Assembly: GCA_945882415.1 (NCBI GenBank)
Contig: CAMCWC010000001.1
Coordinates: 248,001 to 312,000 of the forward strand
DNA: 64,000 nt
Origin: Chthonomonas calidirosea
GTDB lineage: Bacteria > Armatimonadota > Fimbriimonadia > Fimbriimonadales > Fimbriimonadaceae
Reading direction: 5' to 3'
Under the pieces are notes generated by a model. The model did not search any database. It was not told the origin of the DNA and saw nothing but the letters and a program-made list of their open reading frames with translations. This document shows, one piece after another, positions 60,827 to 64,000 of this stretch. Position 1 is the first letter of the stretch. Each line of letters starts with the position of its first letter. A program made the position numbers and the translations under genes.

Positions 60827-61821
60827 AAAAGGATGTCGTGAGTTGGCCGAATCGCCGCTGGCAACTCTGTTTCCCCAATCATCTCCAACATATCAATTTC
60901 CATCGCTCGTTGCAACTGAGCCATCGGAACGTCGTTCGGACCACCCTCAAACGGATTTTCAGTACTATCGCCCACCTGCTCCAAAGTAGTAAAGATCCAG
61001 GAAACAATCACGCTGAATGGAACCACTAGCCAGACGCAGTAAGGGTTGTTCGGTGCCAAAGCACTGAACTCTTTCAGGAGCCCGAAGGGAAGCAGGGTTG
61101 CGAAAAGCTTCACAAACATGCCGTTCGCGGTCGCAAACTGACGGGGATACGGCGTGTTCTTGATTCGCTCCGCCCGACCCTGAGCATCGTAGTGGCTTGT
61201 GATGGCCTCCTGAAGCGCGACGTGCCGAACCGAGTCCAGCTTGCCGGTTTCCGCCAAGCGTCCAACGAGCGCGGACTGCAGGCCCATAATCTGCGTCGCC
61301 CGGTTCTTTGTTTTCAGAACGCCCGCAAGTTCTTCTTCGCCCAAAAACTTCGCCAGCTCCAGTTCCACTGGCGTCACCATCTCTGGCACTTCGAACCAGC
61401 GCTCGCGATACTCCTGGTTCTGCGGCTCCACCATGCTCTCCCAAGCTCGGGGCTCGCGAAGCTGATACCGCAAGGCCGCAACCCAGGCCAAATGCCGCCG
61501 AACCAAATCTCGGACCAGCTCCGGATCGTGCGGAAGGTAGCCCTTCGTCATTGCCGCCCAGGCCCGACTTGCATTCATGATGCTGCCCCAAATCTGCCGG
61601 GCTTCCCAGGCTCGATTGTAGCTCTGGGTGTTCTTGAAGCCGACAATGAAAGCGGTAGCCGTACCGAGCATCGCGACCACGGGCCAAGGAATCGCCAGCC
61701 ACTTCCAACCCAGCCAAGCATACAGCGCGACCGGAACGAAGCTGTGCACCAGCAGAATGAGCGCCCTCCGTCGGGTCCACAGCAGCACTTCCCTGATCCG
61801 ATACCGCCGCCCCGTGTGCAT
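60823..61821 (-). CDS. Bestrophin-family anion channel (UPF0187)
   Basis: This 332-residue protein has an N-terminal helix region 'VLLWTRRRALILLVHSFVPVALYAWLGW' in pattern, 'IPWPVVAMLGTATAFIVGFKN' in pattern, and 'NTQSYNRAWEARQIWG', the hallmark of bacterial bestrophins, with more helices near residues 245-290. Family members form pentameric chloride or bicarbonate-permeable channels. It is the first gene of an overlapping operon with the LCIB-like enzyme and a TMEM175-like protein, which suggests bicarbonate as the permeant ion. Confidence 0.88.
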   Translation of the reverse strand: MHTGRRYRIREVLLWTRRRALILLVHSFVPVALYAWLGWKWLAIPWPVVAMLGTATAFIVGFKNTQSYNRAWEARQIWGSIMNASRAWAAMTKGYLPHDPELVRDLVRRHLAWVAALRYQLREPRAWESMVEPQNQEYRERWFEVPEMVTPVELELAKFLGEEELAGVLKTKNRATQIMGLQSALVGRLAETGKLDSVRHVALQEAITSHYDAQGRAERIKNTPYPRQFATANGMFVKLFATLLPFGLLKEFSALAPNNPYCVWLVVPFSVIVSWIFTTLEQVGDSTENPFEGGPNDVPMAQLQRAMEIDMLEMIGETELPAAIRPTHDILL

Positions 61822-61845
61822 GCCGCAATTATGTACAGAATCTTA

Positions 61846-61923
61846 GGAGTGCGGCAGTTTTACTGCCCCTTTTTGCAACCCGTAAACGCGCCGAAGGCCG
61901 TAGCGCGGCGGCTCTGCCGCAGC
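61846..61923. repeat. Palindromic interspersed repeat, copy 1
   Basis: This copy starts GGAGTGCGGCAGTTTTACTG, a hairpin, then has a variable T-rich spacer, then 'CCGAAGGCCGTAGCGCGGCGG' in pattern and a second hairpin GGCGGCTCTGCCGC. It lies just upstream of the bestrophin gene, 24 bases from its start codon. Confidence 0.75.
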
Positions 61924-61934
61924 CACCCGACCCT

Positions 61935-62012
61935 GGAGTGCGGCAGTTCTACGGCCGCTATTTGGAACCCTCAAACACTCCGAAGGTCGTAGCGCGGCGG
62001 CTCTGCCGCCGC
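61935..62012. repeat. Palindromic interspersed repeat, copy 2
   Basis: This is the same layout as copy 1, 11 bases further on: GGAGTGCGGCAGTTCTACGG, then TCCGAAGGTCGTAGCGC and GGCGGCTCTGCCGCCGC. It stops 26 bases before the 3' end of the gene at 62038. Confidence 0.75.
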
Positions 62013-62037
62013 ATGAGAATCAGTTGTAGCCTTCGAA

Positions 62038-62421
62038 CTATCGCGAACCGTCAGCAGTACCGAAATAGCAATCCGCTCCAGCACACTGAACACGGTAGGT
62101 CCGGGATAAGAAGGGAAGAAGCTTATCCCGTGCATGGAAGACTGCTACGTTCTCGCCTTCACGATCGTACGAGATTTCGAACCTCTCCCGCCTTTCCGGT
62201 CGTTCAAAAACGCCGCGGGTGTGCTCAGGCATCGAGCCGAGAAGATCCGAATAGCTTTCCGGCAACCGGCGATTCTCCACCCAATGCTTCTCGGCATGAA
62301 TCCCTAGTAGCCCGAAACTCTGGTTTACAAAAGACTGCCACCGGAAGTACCGCTCGAACCCAAAACATCCCAAAATCAAGACTAGGAAGATGATCAGCCC
62401 ATTGCGTAATTTCAAGTTCAT
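62038..62421 (-). CDS. Small exported or membrane-anchored protein
   Basis: This protein is 127 residues from ATG 62421; a longer reading starts inside a repeat and is rejected. An N-terminal hydrophobic segment (residues 7-26, 'NGLIIFLVLILGCFGF') is followed by a soluble domain with 'EKHWVENRRLPESYSDLLGS' in pattern and two cysteines near the C terminus ('VQCAGADCYFG'). No family is recognised. Copies of the palindromic repeat flank it on both sides. Confidence 0.55.
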   Translation of the reverse strand: MNLKLRNGLIIFLVLILGCFGFERYFRWQSFVNQSFGLLGIHAEKHWVENRRLPESYSDLLGSMPEHTRGVFERPERRERFEISYDREGENVAVFHARDKLLPFLSRTYRVQCAGADCYFGTADGSR

Positions 62422-62436
62422 CCTTTGATCCACTCT

Positions 62437-62515
62437 GGAGTGCGGCAGTTCTACTGCCGCTTTCTGCATCCCACGAACTCACCCAAAGTCGTAGCTCGGT
62501 GGCTCTGCCGTAGCT
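62437..62515. repeat. Palindromic interspersed repeat, copy 3
   Basis: GGAGTGCGGCAGTTCTACTG and its pairing arm CTGCCGC form a clean hairpin. The middle (CACGAACTCACCCAAAGTCG) is close to copy 4, and the second hairpin is degraded (GGTGGCTCTGCCGTAGC). Confidence 0.75.
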
Positions 62516-62543
62516 TGAGACTTTGTTGAAGCATATTAACTCT

Positions 62544-62620
62544 GGAGTGCGGCAGTTCTACTGCCGCTTTTTGTAACCCACGAACTCTCCAAAGGTCGTA
62601 GGGAGGCGGCTCTGCCGCCG
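62544..62620. repeat. Palindromic interspersed repeat, copy 4
   Basis: This is the best-preserved copy: GGAGTGCGGCAGTTCTACTG, TTTTTGTAACCCACGAACTC, CCAAAGGTCGTAGGGAGG, then GGCGGCTCTGCCGCC. It lies in the 237-base gap between two small genes; nothing else is seen in that gap. Confidence 0.75.
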
Positions 62621-62658
62621 GATTGTCAAGGGTCGTAGGCTATTGTCAACTCCCATCT

Positions 62659-63135
62659 CTACGTCTTCCGGTACGCCTCATCCAAAAGGCCACGACTTTG
62701 CGCGTGGTCTAGCAAATCATCCAGCTTCTCCCGATAACTGCACGTGACGAGCAACACCTTTGCCTCGTATTTCTCGAACCTATAGAACTGCTCTCCAGCG
62801 AGGAACAGATTCTTGTCCAGTCTGTCAACTCTGCCTAGACTCAGATTTGCCCGATTAATAAGCGAAACGACGGTTTCAACGTCGTCCGCTTCCAACAAGG
62901 CGACCGTTCCGGACCGATCGAGATCGATGTGAACAACTGACCGAACCGAAATCGGAACTCCAAAATCCCGTCGCAGGTCCTGCTCAAGCCGTACTCGGTG
63001 AGATTCTGTCGGGACAGGATAGTTAATCCCAGCCATCCACCTCGCGATCCAAACGATAGAAGCGACTCCAATAATTGACATCGCAATCAAGGCCATCCAG
63101 CCCGGATCCATGGTGCCAAACCTGCTCCGACTCAT
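62659..63135 (-). CDS. Small membrane-anchored protein of unknown function
   Basis: This 158-residue protein has one transmembrane helix (residues 12-33, 'WMALIAMSIIGVASIVWIA') and a soluble domain of about 120 residues with alternating strands and helices ('VPISVRSVVHIDLDRSGTVALL' in pattern, 'FEKYEAKVLLVTCSYREKLDDLL' in pattern). No family is recognised. The downstream neighbour on the same strand (63190-63750) is also a small anchored protein. Confidence 0.6.
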   Translation of the reverse strand: MSRSRFGTMDPGWMALIAMSIIGVASIVWIARWMAGINYPVPTESHRVRLEQDLRRDFGVPISVRSVVHIDLDRSGTVALLEADDVETVVSLINRANLSLGRVDRLDKNLFLAGEQFYRFEKYEAKVLLVTCSYREKLDDLLDHAQSRGLLDEAYRKT

Positions 63136-63189
63136 CGCATTTGACCTAGTGAAGGAAATCTGGAGGCACTCAGGGCATTACTTCGAGCA

Positions 63190-63750
63190 TTAGTCCGCGA
63201 TGAAGTCATCTGATGCCACCAACTTGCCATCAACAAAAGTCCGCCAGGAACAAAGGAATCCGCCGGTGAAACATATTTTCACAAAATCTGGCTTTTCCAT
63301 AATCAAGACTTGTCCGCTGAACGAATTTGTTACGGCGAGGCTCCTCGTCTCAAGTTGCTCTTCGATCCGATAGCAGTTCAAGTCTTGCCCACGCGGTGCG
63401 TGCTTACCACCCGCTTTCGGCTCGTCCCATTTCCCATTTCGTAAGTAGAAGAGTTTAGGATTCGCTTCTCGGGAATCTAGACATACAAAGTCTCCGTCCT
63501 CGCGCGAGATATTCGATAGCTTCTTCCTGCTTGCCGCAACGAGCGGAGTGATGCTGAGCGAAACAGGCTCGGTCCCATTCAAAACGAGAATGCCCGTTTC
63601 GTCGAACTGTGTTATGTACTCCTTAGCCGCCGCACCGGGTGACGGATAGTAGAGTTGAACAGCAATCGCAATGGATGCGATGAGCCCGATGCCAGTCAGA
63701 ACTTCACGCCTTCCGAACTGCTCCTGCATCATCGACCTTCTCACAGACAT
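63190..63750 (-). CDS. Signal-anchored hypothetical protein
   Basis: This protein is about 186 residues from ATG 63750 (ATG 63732 is possible). The N-terminal segment 'FGRREVLTGIGLIASIAIAVQLYY' in pattern is a signal anchor, with twin Arg (GRREVL) but not a full Tat consensus. The rest is beta-rich and contains several Cys. The function is unknown. Confidence 0.55.
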   Translation of the reverse strand: MSVRRSMMQEQFGRREVLTGIGLIASIAIAVQLYYPSPGAAAKEYITQFDETGILVLNGTEPVSLSITPLVAASRKKLSNISREDGDFVCLDSREANPKLFYLRNGKWDEPKAGGKHAPRGQDLNCYRIEEQLETRSLAVTNSFSGQVLIMEKPDFVKICFTGGFLCSWRTFVDGKLVASDDFIAD

Positions 63751-63900
63751 CTTAACGCGCGAGGCTTGATTCCAGTGCCACATCTTTGGGGCCCGGCGGC
63801 TCGGCCACCGCATTCCAACCAGGTCGTAGCCAGCAACCGAGTCCCACCGCCTCCCGCTATAGCCTCCAGACCCCGTTTGCCGGTAACCTTCCGGCCACAG
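63751..63900. other. Intergenic region with degraded repeat, upstream of pfkA
   Basis: This 150-base gap holds a degraded piece of the palindromic repeat (CCCGGCGGCTCGGCCACCGC and GGTCGTAGCC near 63791-63830) and a short inverted repeat GCCGG-TAACCTT-CCGGC about 63879-63895, just before the pfkA start. No Shine-Dalgarno is clear. Confidence 0.4.
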
Positions 63901-64000
63901 ATGGCAAAGGGAAGAGTAGGGATTCTAACGAGCGGTGGCGATTGTAGTGGGTTGAACGCAGTCATTGCCTCCGTCGTCAAAGTAGGCATCCCGATGGGAT
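63901..64000 (+). CDS. pfkA: 6-phosphofructokinase (N-terminal part only)
   Basis: This partial gene runs off the window end after 33 codons. It begins MAKGRVGILTSGGDCSGLNA, the PFK superfamily opening (ILTSGGDxxGLNA), where GGD contributes to the ATP or pyrophosphate site. The Asp that separates ATP- from PPi-dependent enzymes lies beyond the window, so the cofactor cannot be told here. The enzyme phosphorylates fructose 6-phosphate in glycolysis. Confidence 0.88.
   Translation, partial: MAKGRVGILTSGGDCSGLNAVIASVVKVGIPMG

Noticed and set aside
61846-62620. CRISPR array or insertion sequence
   Set aside because: Copies are irregularly spaced, internally palindromic and diverged, with no cas or transposase gene nearby.
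63741-63989. An 82-codon minus-strand frame over the pfkA start
   Set aside because: It overlaps the clear phosphofructokinase N terminus and has no motif.

Overview
The window reads as chromosomal DNA of a Gram-negative-type bacterium of moderately high GC. The outer envelope is implied by a TolC/HlyD/ABC export operon, lipoproteins with lipoboxes and RseP. Several proteins carry the pseudopilin leader [18 protein letters not shown] followed by an 'H-X9-DG'-type body, and single housekeeping genes stand apart from their usual operons (surE, accB, hom, trpB, nuoF, thrS, trpS, lysA). Together these suggest Armatimonadota (Fimbriimonadia-like). That assignment is an inference from gene content, and Planctomycetota-like lineages cannot be excluded by reading alone.

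Layout. 1-14.7 kb: two small related membrane proteins, surE, accB, hom, a CBS protein, membrane proteins, an epimerase/nitrilase pair, a TolB-like lipoprotein, a tightly overlapping minus-strand operon (lysA, M50 peptidase, trpS, HAD phosphatase), then dxr-rseP. 14.7-17.7 kb: an isolated minus-strand island of five Mu-like capsid morphogenesis genes (protease/scaffold, decoration protein, major head protein, two connector-like proteins), with no terminase, portal, tail, integrase or lysis gene. Two perfect inverted repeats precede it. 17.8-29.8 kb: a pseudopilin, a large protein that looks built of winged helices, a RibD/DHFR-like reductase, thrS lacking its TGS domain, and three tandem paralogues whose leaders copy the 3' end of thrS; then a large DUF5695-like protein. 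29.8-33.7 kb: Mrp ATPase, and two ECF sigma genes with an anti-sigma gene between them. 33.8-41.8 kb: signal peptidase, NUDIX, M48 protease, acyltransferase, a RelE/HigA-like toxin-antitoxin pair, CysZ/EI24-like protein, trpB and a pseudopilin. 41.9-52.4 kb: MacB-like permease, nuoF, methyltransferase, flavodoxin-fold reductase, ychF, secreted proteins and a DUF1080 protein. 52.5-59.4 kb: tRNA-Gln, the export operon, clpX and clpP. 59.5-61.8 kb: an overlapping three-gene operon of a bestrophin-like channel, an LCIB-type (theta-class) carbonic-anhydrase homologue and a TMEM175-like channel. 61.8-64 kb: a cluster of palindromic repeats, small unknown genes and the start of phosphofructokinase.

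The two most notable items are the bestrophin + LCIB-like + TMEM175-like operon and the stripped-down capsid island. The operon is a bacterial counterpart of the algal LCIB-bestrophin partnership in inorganic-carbon handling. Compaction is a theme throughout. Four convergent gene pairs share stop codons through 4-nt tail-to-tail overlaps (TTAA, CTAG, TTAG, CTAG), and many co-directional pairs overlap by 1-10 nt.
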